6,116 nt of DNA from Clostridiaceae bacterium (GTDB lineage Bacteria > Bacillota > Clostridia > Saccharofermentanales > UBA5734). Below are positions 1-5,552 of this stretch, one piece after another. The translations under genes were made by a program, and so were the position numbers. Position 1 is the stretch's first letter, and each line of letters opens with the position of its first letter. Under the pieces are notes generated by a model. That model saw only the letters and a list, made by a program, of their open reading frames with translations, did not search any database and was not told the DNA's origin. The stretch covers positions 1 through 6,116 of the forward strand of contig JAAYKS010000296.1 in the NCBI GenBank assembly GCA_012522285.1, read 5' to 3'.

Positions 1-1
1 C

Positions 2-304
2 GACCCCGCGGTGTTGGCCACCGTCTATCGTGTGGTGCTGTTTTATGTCATCGCAGAAACGCTCCTGAGTCCGCTGAATGTCCTTCCAGCCGCTCTGCGC
101 GCAGGCGGTGACATCCTGTTTGTTTCGTACAGCAACATCCTGGGTGTCATCCTTCTGCGGGTGGGCGGCACCTATCTGCTTTCACAATGCTTCGGACTGG
201 GAATCGAAGCACTGTACTTTACGATGGGGGTAGACTACACCCTGCGTACCCTGGCCTATGTCATTCGGATGCGAGGCGGCAAGTGGAAGCACATCAAAGT
301 GTAG
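2..304 (+). CDS. MATE family efflux transporter, C-terminal fragment (5' end outside the window)
   Basis: The open frame enters from the left edge and ends with TAG at 302-304, so about 100 C-terminal residues are visible of a protein normally near 450. They form hydrophobic segments typical of the last membrane helices of a MATE (multidrug and toxic compound extrusion) transporter. Two family signatures are recognisable: the 'ALRAGGD' loop, which matches the 'LRGaGD' motif at the start of a C-lobe helix, and the 'GKWKHIKV' tail, a common ending of bacterial MATE proteins. Such proteins export cationic drugs or metabolites across the cytoplasmic membrane, driven by Na+ or H+. The in-frame GTG at 11 lies inside the conserved part and is not a real start. 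The substrate cannot be inferred. No terminator is seen between this gene and the next one 76 bases downstream. Confidence 0.85.
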   Translation, partial: DPAVLATVYRVVLFYVIAETLLSPLNVLPAALRAGGDILFVSYSNILGVILLRVGGTYLLSQCFGLGIEALYFTMGVDYTLRTLAYVIRMRGGKWKHIKV

Positions 305-314
305 CTCCCGTTGG

Positions 315-344
315 ATGACAGAGAGTCGGCAGGTGACGTACAAT
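315..344 (+). promoter_or_regulatory. Candidate sigma-A promoter of the VOC gene
   Basis: ATGACA (315-320, five of six bases of TTGACA) is followed after 18 bases by TACAAT (339-344, five of six bases of TATAAT). Transcription would start near 351, giving a leader of about 30 bases before the ATG at 381. The position, directly after the MATE stop codon, suggests the VOC gene can be transcribed on its own. Judged by eye only. Confidence 0.5.
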
Positions 345-380
345 ATCCGAACCGACAACAGCAGAGGAATGGTGACCTTT

Positions 381-743
381 ATGCATTTCAAGCACCTGAC
401 ATTGAGAGTCAAGAATCTGGAACAATCCATACGGTTTTACGAAACAATCACGGAATTGACGGTCTCCCGCCGTTTTGAAGCGGGACCGGCGGAGCTTGCA
501 TTTCTGACGCATGGAGACGGGGAGACACAGATCGAGTTGATTCACATCCCGGAGGGCCAAACCTTCGAGGGAAAGGGAATGTTCCTCTGTTTTGCGACAG
601 ACCGCCTGGATGAAATGCATCGGCTTGCGCAAAAGAGGGAGCTCAATCCTTCCCCGATACAGGATCCGGGGGATGGGACACGCTATTTCTACGTTTACGA
701 TCCGGACGGCGTATCGGTTCAACTGCGCTCCTTCCCGAAATAA
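381..743 (+). CDS. VOC superfamily protein (glyoxalase/dioxygenase fold), single domain
   Basis: This 120-residue protein has the paired beta-alpha-beta-beta-beta modules of the vicinal oxygen chelate (VOC) fold, as in glyoxalase I. The opening strand 'FKHLTLRV' and 'SIRFYE' helix (3-21), the 'IELIHIPEG' strand (51-59) and the closing 'YVYDPDGVSVQL' (104-115) are diagnostic. By comparison with E. coli glyoxalase I, the first two metal ligands have counterparts (His5, Glu52). The third aligns near Met67 and the last is Gln114 instead of Glu. It is therefore probably not a standard glyoxalase I; the substrate is unknown. The ATG at 381 is preferred because the family fold begins directly after it and GGTGA (371-375) lies five bases upstream, with GAGG further up. 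A longer in-frame reading from 258 would overlap the MATE gene and adds no recognisable sequence. The gene is followed by a terminator at 798-830. Confidence 0.85.
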   Translation: MHFKHLTLRVKNLEQSIRFYETITELTVSRRFEAGPAELAFLTHGDGETQIELIHIPEGQTFEGKGMFLCFATDRLDEMHRLAQKRELNPSPIQDPGDGTRYFYVYDPDGVSVQLRSFPK

Positions 744-797
744 ACCGGAACGGCAAGCGACTCTTCCGGCATCCGCTGATCCATCAAGCCCACAAGG

Positions 798-830
798 AAA
801 AGCCCTGCGATTCTCCGCGGGGCTTTTTTT
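798..830 (+). terminator. Intrinsic terminator after the VOC gene
   Basis: GCCCTGCG (802-809) pairs with CGCGGGGC (816-823), including one T-G wobble, around a six-base loop. The stem is followed by a run of seven T (824-830) and preceded by four A (798-801) that can extend it. This is a classical Rho-independent terminator for + strand transcription, 55 bases after the VOC stop codon. It separates that unit from the DUF4349 gene. Confidence 0.9.
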
Positions 831-949
831 CGCACCGGCGCACCGGCTGTTCACTTGCCTCACCCTCCCGAGGGAACAAAAATGCGTTCCTGCGGGTCAA
901 AGGAGGCGAGAGGCTTCTCGCGGGTCGGGAAACCGGACAGGAGGATAGG

Positions 950-1900
950 ATGCGAAAACGTTGGATGGGTTGGATTGCCGGACTGATGCTGGCAACCATG
1001 TTGTTTGCGGGATGCTCCAGCGCCAATTCCGATCTGGAGTATGAAAAAAACGAACCCGGCGCGACCGCCGCGGAAGCGGGCCGCACCCAGGAGGAAGCCC
1101 CGCTCCCATACGAGGCCGCCAACCCGAAGCAAAGTCCCGTACGGAAACAGATCCGTGACGCACAGATCGAAGCGGAAGCAAAAGACGTGGAAGCGGCATA
1201 TGCGGACATCTTGTTGTTCGCGCAAAGTCTCGGAGGCTATGAAAACGCCCGGACTCTCCACCGCACCGACGCGTCCGTCTCGCTCACGGCAACACTGCGG
1301 ATTGCACCTGAGCATCTGGACGCCCTGATCGCCAAGGTGAACGAGGCCGCCGTGGTGTTCCGGTCGGCTCTGGGAACAGAGGACATCACAGAAGCGTATT
1401 TTGACGCCAAGACCCGGCTGCAGACGATGGAGAAGTCGCTGGAGTCGTATTACGGATTTTTGTCCGAAGCCAAAGACCTCTCCGAGTCCATGATGGTGCA
1501 GGAGCGGATTGGCGGATTGACTGCCGAAATCGAGTCGCTCAAGGGGAGAATCCGGCTCTGGGACACGCTGCTGGCTGAATCCACCATGCGCCTGATGCTC
1601 ACCCAGACACCGGATCCGATCGCCGCCCGGGACAAAATCGACTGGAAGGCCTTGAGCTTTTCCGACATGGGGACATTGATCCGGGTGGGATTCACCCGCA
1701 TCGGGAATGTGATCGTCGCAGGACTGCAATGGATCGCCATCGTGCTGGTAGCGGCTTCTCCAATCTGGCTCGCGGCCGGGGCGCTCCTATTGGTCCTGCG
1801 CAGGCGCGCACGCAAACGCAAAGCCGCCAAAAACCTGGCGCAAAACAGATTCCCTGACGTTGAAGCTGCGGACAGCCGGGACGAATCCGGGGAACAGTGA
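950..1900 (+). CDS. DUF4349 domain lipoprotein with C-terminal membrane anchor
   Basis: This 316-residue protein begins with a lipoprotein signal: basic start 'MRKR', a hydrophobic stretch, and lipobox 'LFAG' followed by Cys22, the expected lipidation site. A disordered Glu/Ala/Pro-rich linker runs to about residue 62. Residues about 64-220 match DUF4349: a first strand after 'VRKQIRDAQIEAE', 'GGYEN' (95-99), 'ATLRIAPEHLDALI' (114-127), 'TEDITEAYFDAKTRL' (143-157), a long charged coiled coil (about 152-215) and the closing strand 'STMRLMLTQ'. A hydrophobic segment at about 253-283 and a strongly basic tail ('RRRARKRK') put the C-terminus in the cytoplasm. The protein should thus be held in the outer face of the membrane at both ends. 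The biochemical role of the family is unknown. The start is fixed by AGGAGG (939-944) five bases before the ATG. A weak promoter may lie at 855-883 (TTGCCT, 17 bases, AAAAAT). The gene runs toward the aldo/keto reductase. Confidence 0.88.
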   Translation: MRKRWMGWIAGLMLATMLFAGCSSANSDLEYEKNEPGATAAEAGRTQEEAPLPYEAANPKQSPVRKQIRDAQIEAEAKDVEAAYADILLFAQSLGGYENARTLHRTDASVSLTATLRIAPEHLDALIAKVNEAAVVFRSALGTEDITEAYFDAKTRLQTMEKSLESYYGFLSEAKDLSESMMVQERIGGLTAEIESLKGRIRLWDTLLAESTMRLMLTQTPDPIAARDKIDWKALSFSDMGTLIRVGFTRIGNVIVAGLQWIAIVLVAASPIWLAAGALLLVLRRRARKRKAAKNLAQNRFPDVEAADSRDESGEQ

Positions 1901-1921
1901 CGGAGCCCATCGCGGATACGG

Positions 1922-2824
1922 TCACCAGGCAGCAGGCCGGATGCCGGCGGTGTCCAAACGCAGCCTGGCTTGTGCAAACACTTCCGCTGACAACGCTCCG
2001 CGCGAAGCCGCTTCGATATTGGCGCGCAGGTGTTCCCGATCCGTCGTGCCGATCAGCCCGAAAGAGATGCCAGGTACGGTCAATCCAAACCGGATCAGAA
2101 AAGCTGAGATGTCCTCGCCTGGCTCGCACAGCGCTGCCAGCCCTGCTCTTGCCAGCAACCCGTCGTAAGCCGGACTGTATTTTTTGAGCCATCCGCGCAC
2201 GATGACCGCTTTGCCGGTCCGCGCAACCGCTTCGATTGCCTCCTCGTTGGTTCTTGTGAGAGCGCCGTACACGAGCTGAACCGATTCGAACGGATCGAGC
2301 GTACCAAATCTGCGCATGCTGCGAAACCCGTGTTCCGCGGGATACAGCGGATCTTCTGGCCCCCCGTTTTTGAAGGACAGCCCGATGTGCCGAACTTTGC
2401 CGGCTGTCCGCATCTCCTGCATGGTTTGGGTGATTTCGCCCGCTTCCCCGCCCGGGAACGCATCCGAGCTTTGCATATGGAGCTGCCACAGATCGAGGGA
2501 GTCGGTCCCGAGCCGCCGGAGGCTTTCGTCGAGGTTGCGCAGCAGGGTGGGGCGGTCGAACCGGTGGGGATGGGTCGAGTAAGGACCGGTACATCCACAC
2601 TTGGTCGTGAGCAGGAGGCGATGCCTCCGGCCAGGAAGGATCCGACCCAGCAGCGCTTCGCTGTCCGGGTAGCAGGGAGCGGTGTCGACCCAGGTGACAC
2701 CGCCGTCCAGCGCGGTATCCAGGAGGGATGCGGCCTCGCTTGTCTCCAGATTTCCGATCTCCATGGTGCCCCATCCGATCGGGGAACCTATCAGTCCCGT
2801 CGCCCCGAATGCCCTTTTCTCCAT
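1922..2824 (-). CDS. Aldo/keto reductase
   Basis: This 300-residue protein is an NAD(P)H-dependent oxidoreductase of the aldo/keto reductase superfamily, a TIM barrel that reduces aldehydes or ketones (or oxidises alcohols) in the cytoplasm. The opening 'RAFGATGLIGSPIGWGTMEIG' region and the 'GGVTWVDTAPCY' strand are typical. The catalytic tetrad is complete: Asp47, Tyr52, Lys75 ('LTTKCG') and His116 ('WQLHMQS'). 'VRHIGLSF' (144-151) and 'GLIGTTDREHLRANI' (256-270) match the strand-six region and the cofactor-phosphate-binding segment near the C-terminus. The substrate cannot be read from the sequence. The ATG at 2824 is preferred over upstream in-frame starts because the family homology begins there and GGAGG sits six to eight bases before it. 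Going further upstream would also run into the sulfatase gene. It is divergent from the sulfatase and converges on the DUF4349 gene. Confidence 0.92.
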   Translation of the reverse strand: MEKRAFGATGLIGSPIGWGTMEIGNLETSEAASLLDTALDGGVTWVDTAPCYPDSEALLGRILPGRRHRLLLTTKCGCTGPYSTHPHRFDRPTLLRNLDESLRRLGTDSLDLWQLHMQSSDAFPGGEAGEITQTMQEMRTAGKVRHIGLSFKNGGPEDPLYPAEHGFRSMRRFGTLDPFESVQLVYGALTRTNEEAIEAVARTGKAVIVRGWLKKYSPAYDGLLARAGLAALCEPGEDISAFLIRFGLTVPGISFGLIGTTDREHLRANIEAASRGALSAEVFAQARLRLDTAGIRPAAW

Positions 2825-2886
2825 GATGTCTTCCTCCCGGATCCCGCACGGCGGCAAGCACTCCGCCGGTGCGTATTTGTCCTTCC

Positions 2887-2892
2887 ATGATA
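2887..2892 (-). promoter_or_regulatory. Candidate -10 element for the aldo/keto reductase
   Basis: On the minus strand this reads TATCAT, five of six bases of TATAAT, about 63 bases before the reductase start. No good -35 hexamer is visible at the right distance; that position falls on or next to the palindrome at 2898-2914. This would fit a promoter that is weak or controlled by a factor. Confidence 0.3.
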
Positions 2893-2897
2893 CTGCG

Positions 2898-2914
2898 CCC
2901 GTGTGACACACGGG
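2898..2914. promoter_or_regulatory. Perfect 17-bp palindrome between divergent genes, candidate operator
   Basis: CCCGTGT and ACACGGG form a perfect inverted repeat with seven-base arms around GAC. It lies between the candidate -10 of the reductase (2887-2892, minus strand) and that of the sulfatase (2924-2929, plus strand). It overlaps the sulfatase -35-like GTGACA. A dimeric repressor or activator bound here could control both genes. No regulator gene is adjacent, and I do not recognise the site as that of a known family. It could also form a short RNA hairpin, but there is no T-run to make it a terminator. Confidence 0.45.
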
Positions 2915-2929
2915 ATGGTATCCTATAGA
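2903..2929 (+). promoter_or_regulatory. Weak candidate promoter of the sulfatase operon
   Basis: GTGACA (2903-2908) resembles a -35 element in five of six positions. TATAGA (2924-2929) resembles a -10 element in four of six, with a short spacer of 15 bases. The arrangement is suboptimal, as in promoters that need an activator, and it overlaps the palindrome at 2898-2914. Confidence 0.25.
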
Positions 2930-2951
2930 CAAAACGGAGGTGGAAGCCGCA

Positions 2952-4292
2952 ATGCCCAAGAACATCGTGATGATCCTGGCCGACCAGATGCACAAATACG
3001 CCATGGGATTTATACGTCCCCACATACACACCCCTCATCTTGATCAACTGGCAGAAGAGGGCGTGACTTTTGCCAATTGTTATTCAAATAATCCAGTATG
3101 TGGTCCTTTCCGGATCAACCTGTTTTCCGGCATGCTAACGATCTCAACCGGCCTGTATCGCAATGGGGACCCGCTGCCTGACACCGAGTGTATGGCGGAC
3201 ACGTTTAACGCCAATGGATACGAGACCAGTTTTGTCGGGAAGTGGCACATCGGCGGAGAGGGAAACCGCCCGATTCCCCGGGCATTGCGCGGCGGGTTTC
3301 AACATTTTGTCGGGTACCAGTGCTACAACGGTTTTTGGGACAACGTGTGTTTTTATGACGAGGAGGACCGTGAAGTCCGGTTCGATCGGCATCGAACCGA
3401 GGTGACCACCGACTTGGGTGTCGAGCGTCTCCGGATGTTGGCCGGGAGAGACCGGCCGTTTTTACACGTGGTTTTTTACCAGGCACCACATTATCCGGAA
3501 CAGCCGATGGACCCCTATTATCAGTTGTATGAAGGACGAGATATGCCACTCCCGCCCAATTACAGGGAGACGGAGCCGTACACCCCGACCTTCAGCCCGC
3601 CCAGCCCCCGGCCGTTTGAAAAAGATCCGGACTACCGGCGTTATGGCGGCAATATGCAGGAATACCTGCGTCTATACAACGGAATGGTGAGCCAGATCGA
3701 CGCGGGGGTCGGGCGCATTCTGGCCGAGATTGACGCCCTTGGGCTGCGTGACGACACACTGGTCCTGTTCTCGGCCGATCACGGGGACATGCAGGGGAGC
3801 CACGGGTTGACGAATAAATGTCTGCCTTATGAAGAGTCCTGCGGTATTCCTCTCCTCGCTCGGTTGCCCGGAGGTGTGCAGGGAGCCACGGTTCGGACGT
3901 CGGTCTCGGGTGTGGATTTGTATCCGACACTGGTCGAGTACGCGGGGATCAACGCTTCACATGCCAACTCGTGGGAAGGGGAGTCACTGTTGTCATACCT
4001 TTCCGGGGAAGCCGGGCCCGGTGCGACACATGGTCCGGTGTATGCGGAAAATTACCTGGGGCAACGGCGGTGGACGATGGTCCGGCAGGGACCCTGGAAA
4101 CTGGTGGCGGAAAAAGACGGGTGCGTACCCACAGAACTGTTCCATATGGAAGACGACCCCTACGAGCTTGACAACAAGATCGGAGATCCTGCGTGCGCCG
4201 GAATCCGGAACGCGTTGACGGAGCTCATCGCCTGTTTTGAGAACCGGGAGCCCAAACCTCGAACGGAGTACCATCATGCGAAACAACCGTAG
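2952..4292 (+). CDS. Sulfatase (alkaline phosphatase superfamily), cytoplasmic
   Basis: This 446-residue protein is an S1-type sulfatase that would hydrolyse organic sulfate esters with a formylglycine nucleophile. In order there are: 'IVMILADQM' (metal site, Asp11-Gln12), 'TPHLDQLAEEGVTFANCY' (27-44), the maturation motif Cys50-Gly-Pro-Phe-Arg54, 'GYETSFVGKWHIGG' with Lys97 and His99, 'APHYP' with His180, 'SADHGD' with Asp276 and His277, Lys289, and the typical ending 'ELFHMEDDPYELDN' (395-408). Length and residue set are normal. The fourth residue of the maturation motif is Phe where Ser or Ala is most common; the core Cys-x-Pro-x-Arg is intact. There is no signal peptide, so it acts in the cytoplasm. 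A maturase (anSME or FGE) must be encoded elsewhere. The ATG at 2952 is chosen because the GTG at 2940 overlaps the ribosome site GGAGGTG (2936-2942). The end overlaps the next gene by 17 bases. The substrate is unknown. Confidence 0.92.
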   Translation: MPKNIVMILADQMHKYAMGFIRPHIHTPHLDQLAEEGVTFANCYSNNPVCGPFRINLFSGMLTISTGLYRNGDPLPDTECMADTFNANGYETSFVGKWHIGGEGNRPIPRALRGGFQHFVGYQCYNGFWDNVCFYDEEDREVRFDRHRTEVTTDLGVERLRMLAGRDRPFLHVVFYQAPHYPEQPMDPYYQLYEGRDMPLPPNYRETEPYTPTFSPPSPRPFEKDPDYRRYGGNMQEYLRLYNGMVSQIDAGVGRILAEIDALGLRDDTLVLFSADHGDMQGSHGLTNKCLPYEESCGIPLLARLPGGVQGATVRTSVSGVDLYPTLVEYAGINASHANSWEGESLLSYLSGEAGPGATHGPVYAENYLGQRRWTMVRQGPWKLVAEKDGCVPTELFHMEDDPYELDNKIGDPACAGIRNALTELIACFENREPKPRTEYHHAKQP

Positions 4293-4851
4293 ACCTCCCT
4301 GGCTGGATGACCTGTCCGAGATGATTGCCGCGTCCGGCAAAGGGGTGGCTGCGGTTCTGAAAACCCAGGCCATCCTCGCCGCCGTCACATTCGTGCTGTT
4401 GTGCATCGGGCTGGCGCTTCTCGACGTCCCGCTGTGGGGTCTGATCGCTGCCGGGATCACACTGTTTGATCTTGTCCCGCTGGTCGGCAGCGGCATGATC
4501 ATGATTCCCTGGGCCGTCATCACCTTGATCGCGGGCAATCGACAGCAGGCACTGCTGCTGCTGGTAGTCTATGTCGTCATCTTTGTGGTCCGGCAGATTC
4601 TGGATCCGGTGCTCAACGGCAAGGCGATCGGTGTGAAGCCGCTCTATACATTGCTGTGCACTGTTTTGGCTACACTTCTGTTCGGCCCCTGGGGACTGGT
4701 GCTCGGTTCGGTCGCCGCCATCGTGCTCAAAACCGCGTGGGATATCCGGGTGCGCAGACGGCGTGAAAAGACGATACAGAACAACACCCGGGAAGCGGGG
4801 CCCCCTCGAGATCCGGACGATCCGGAAGGAGGAGCACAAGGTCCGGTGTGA
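4276..4851 (+). CDS. Half-length AI-2E/YtvI-like integral membrane protein
   Basis: This 191-residue protein matches only the C-terminal half of the AI-2E transporter family (formerly UPF0118), and most closely, from memory, the sporulation membrane protein YtvI. Recognisable parts are 'ITLFDLVPLVGSG' (61-73), 'IPWAVITLIAGN' (77-88), 'RQILDPVLNGKAIGVKPLYTL' in two parts (106-116 and 117-126) and 'LFGPWGLVLGSVAAIVLK' (135-152). Hydrophobic segments lie near 32-49, 52-80, 90-108 and 122-155, followed by a basic then acidic/proline-rich hydrophilic tail. Family members are usually about 350 residues with eight helices; the N-terminal helices are absent, and there is no room for them because the upstream DNA codes for the sulfatase in another frame. 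The ATG at 4276 has GGAG (4265-4268) seven bases upstream, and the 17-base overlap with the sulfatase suggests translational coupling. What it transports, if anything, is unknown. It could act as a dimer, or be a relic. Confidence 0.82.
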   Translation: MRNNRRPPWLDDLSEMIAASGKGVAAVLKTQAILAAVTFVLLCIGLALLDVPLWGLIAAGITLFDLVPLVGSGMIMIPWAVITLIAGNRQQALLLLVVYVVIFVVRQILDPVLNGKAIGVKPLYTLLCTVLATLLFGPWGLVLGSVAAIVLKTAWDIRVRRRREKTIQNNTREAGPPRDPDDPEGGAQGPV

Positions 4852-4858
4852 CAGCGGT

Positions 4859-4890
4859 AAAAGAAGAACCGCTCCTTGCGGAACGGTTCT
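4859..4890 (-). terminator. Intrinsic terminator of the PadR gene
   Basis: AGAACCG (4865-4871) pairs with CGGTTCT (4884-4890). A C-A mismatch, three more pairs and a four-base loop lie inside. Read on the minus strand the stem is followed by T, C and four or more T (4864 down to 4859), so it ends PadR transcription about 46 bases past the stop codon. In the plus direction the stem is followed by GGAGAGG with no T-run, so it is at best a weak stop for the sulfatase operon. Confidence 0.75.
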
Positions 4891-4935
4891 GGAGAGGACG
4901 TATTTCGTCTGACCTGTTTGAGACCGGGGGTGATA

Positions 4936-5277
4936 TTACTTTTTATCCCAGCCGCTCAGAATTTTGCGAATCCCGTCGGACATGCGGATGTACTTGGCAA
5001 TTTCTTCGCCGGCATAGCTGGTGCCTTTTTCGGTCAGGGTGTAGTAACGGCGGCGGCGGCGATTGCCGACGAGCACTTCACGGGAGACGACGAGTTCTTC
5101 CGCTTCCATTTTGTAGAGCGTTGTGTAAAGGGCGGCTTCCGTGACAGAGAACACATCTGCGCTGCGCTCTGCGATCGTTTTGACGATTTCGTATCCGTAC
5201 ATTTCTTTTTCGGAGAGGATCCGCAGGACGAGGATTTCGGTCAGACCCTTTTTCAAACTGAATACTGTTTCTGCCAT
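4936..5277 (-). CDS. PadR family transcriptional regulator
   Basis: This 113-residue protein is a small winged-helix repressor of the PadR family. 'LTEILVLRILSEKEMYGYEIVKTI' (split about 12-35) is the first half of the family domain, with the hallmark 'YGYEI'. 'EAALYTTLYKMEAEELV' (47-63) holds the recognition helix. 'RRRRRYYTLTEKG' (73-85) is the basic wing and closing strand. The C-terminal helix is short, as in the compact PadR subfamily that dimerises through one helix. Such proteins usually repress their own gene and often a neighbouring transporter or DUF1700-type membrane gene; no such partner follows here, and a terminator comes at once. The ATG at 5277 is chosen because AAGGAG lies eight bases upstream; the in-frame GTG at 5286 overlaps that ribosome site. 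The effector is unknown. Confidence 0.92.
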   Translation of the reverse strand: MAETVFSLKKGLTEILVLRILSEKEMYGYEIVKTIAERSADVFSVTEAALYTTLYKMEAEELVVSREVLVGNRRRRRYYTLTEKGTSYAGEEIAKYIRMSDGIRKILSGWDKK

Positions 5278-5302
5278 GGTGTTCACTCCTTGCTATTTGT
5301 GA

Positions 5303-5312
5303 TGTATGTACA
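5303..5312. promoter_or_regulatory. Candidate PadR operator in its own leader
   Basis: TGTATGTACA is an inverted repeat (TGTA and TACA around TG) placed between the PadR -10 box and the ribosome site, near the predicted transcription start. PadR proteins commonly bind ATGT/ACAT-type palindromes at their own promoter, so autorepression is plausible. The arms are short. A second TGTACA occurs at 5427-5432. Confidence 0.4.
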
Positions 5313-5315
5313 GTT

Positions 5316-5321
5316 AGTATA
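5316..5321 (-). promoter_or_regulatory. -10 element of the PadR promoter
   Basis: The minus strand reads TATACT, five of six bases of TATAAT, 39 bases before the PadR ATG. The hexamer 17 bases further upstream (5339-5344, CTCGCA) is a poor -35 with three matches. The spacer contains a run of six T. Confidence 0.45.
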
Positions 5322-5473
5322 GCAAAAAACAATGAGATTGCGAGAGGTGGGAACACTTGACTGAAGATATACTTTTCACCTGACAAGCATGAATTGCCTT
5401 CTACACAATGCAAAATAATGCCGAAATGTACAAAAGAGAGAGAACGGGCTCAGTTGCAATCGGCTGTATTATG

Positions 5474-5493
5474 CGAATCGTATATACGACTCG
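5474..5493. promoter_or_regulatory. 20-bp palindrome resembling a GntR/HutC-type operator
   Basis: CGAATCGTATATACGACTCG is an inverted repeat with a single mismatched pair (5477 and 5490) and a perfect 12-bp core, TCGTATATACGA. The core has the GT-N-TA-N-AC layout described for HutC-subfamily GntR regulators; the Bacillus TreR site, as I recall it, is TTGTATATACAA. No GntR gene is visible. It lies 116 bases before the ThpR start. Confidence 0.4.
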
Positions 5494-5522
5494 AGATGTG
5501 TTAACTGAAAAGAGTGTTATGG

Positions 5523-5552
5523 TTGTGCAACATGGCAAGAAAGTTTGTGCAA
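5523..5552. repeat. Two direct copies of TTGTGCAA, 22 bp apart
   Basis: TTGTGCAA occurs at 5523-5530 and 5545-5552. Each copy is itself an inverted repeat (TTG and CAA around TG). The 22-bp period places them on the same face of the helix, two turns apart, 57 bases or more before the ThpR start. This is a layout typical of paired protein sites, but chance is not excluded. TTGCAA at 5454-5459 is a related sequence. Confidence 0.3.

Noticed and set aside
831..846. Tandem direct repeat CGCACCGG, two copies
   Set aside because: Only two eight-base units in GC-rich DNA just after a terminator; chance is sufficient.
898..921. AGGAGG at 900-905 followed by a six-base-arm hairpin (906-921), suggestive of a second start or a riboswitch
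   Set aside because: No start codon lies at the right distance, the hairpin has no T-run and I recognise no riboswitch core. The functional ribosome site is the AGGAGG at 939-944.
882..986. A 34-codon frame starting at ATG 882 that could be a leader peptide for the DUF4349 gene
   Set aside because: No ribosome site precedes it, it overlaps the real gene start in another frame, and its composition is unremarkable.
2330..2890. A plus-strand open frame of 186 codons opposite the aldo/keto reductase
   Set aside because: It lies within the well-conserved minus-strand reductase, has no recognisable domain and is a product of GC-rich codon use.
4811..4826. TCCGGA repeated around CGA near the end of the YtvI-like gene
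   Set aside because: It lies within the coding sequence of the hydrophilic Asp/Pro-rich tail and is explained by codon use.
4848..5322. Overlapping plus-strand open frames across the PadR gene
   Set aside because: They are antisense to a clear PadR protein with family motifs and a good ribosome site, and their products look like nothing known.
5357..5373. TTGACT and TATACT, which look like promoter hexamers
   Set aside because: They are only five bases apart, so they cannot form one promoter, and neither has a partner at 16-18 bases.
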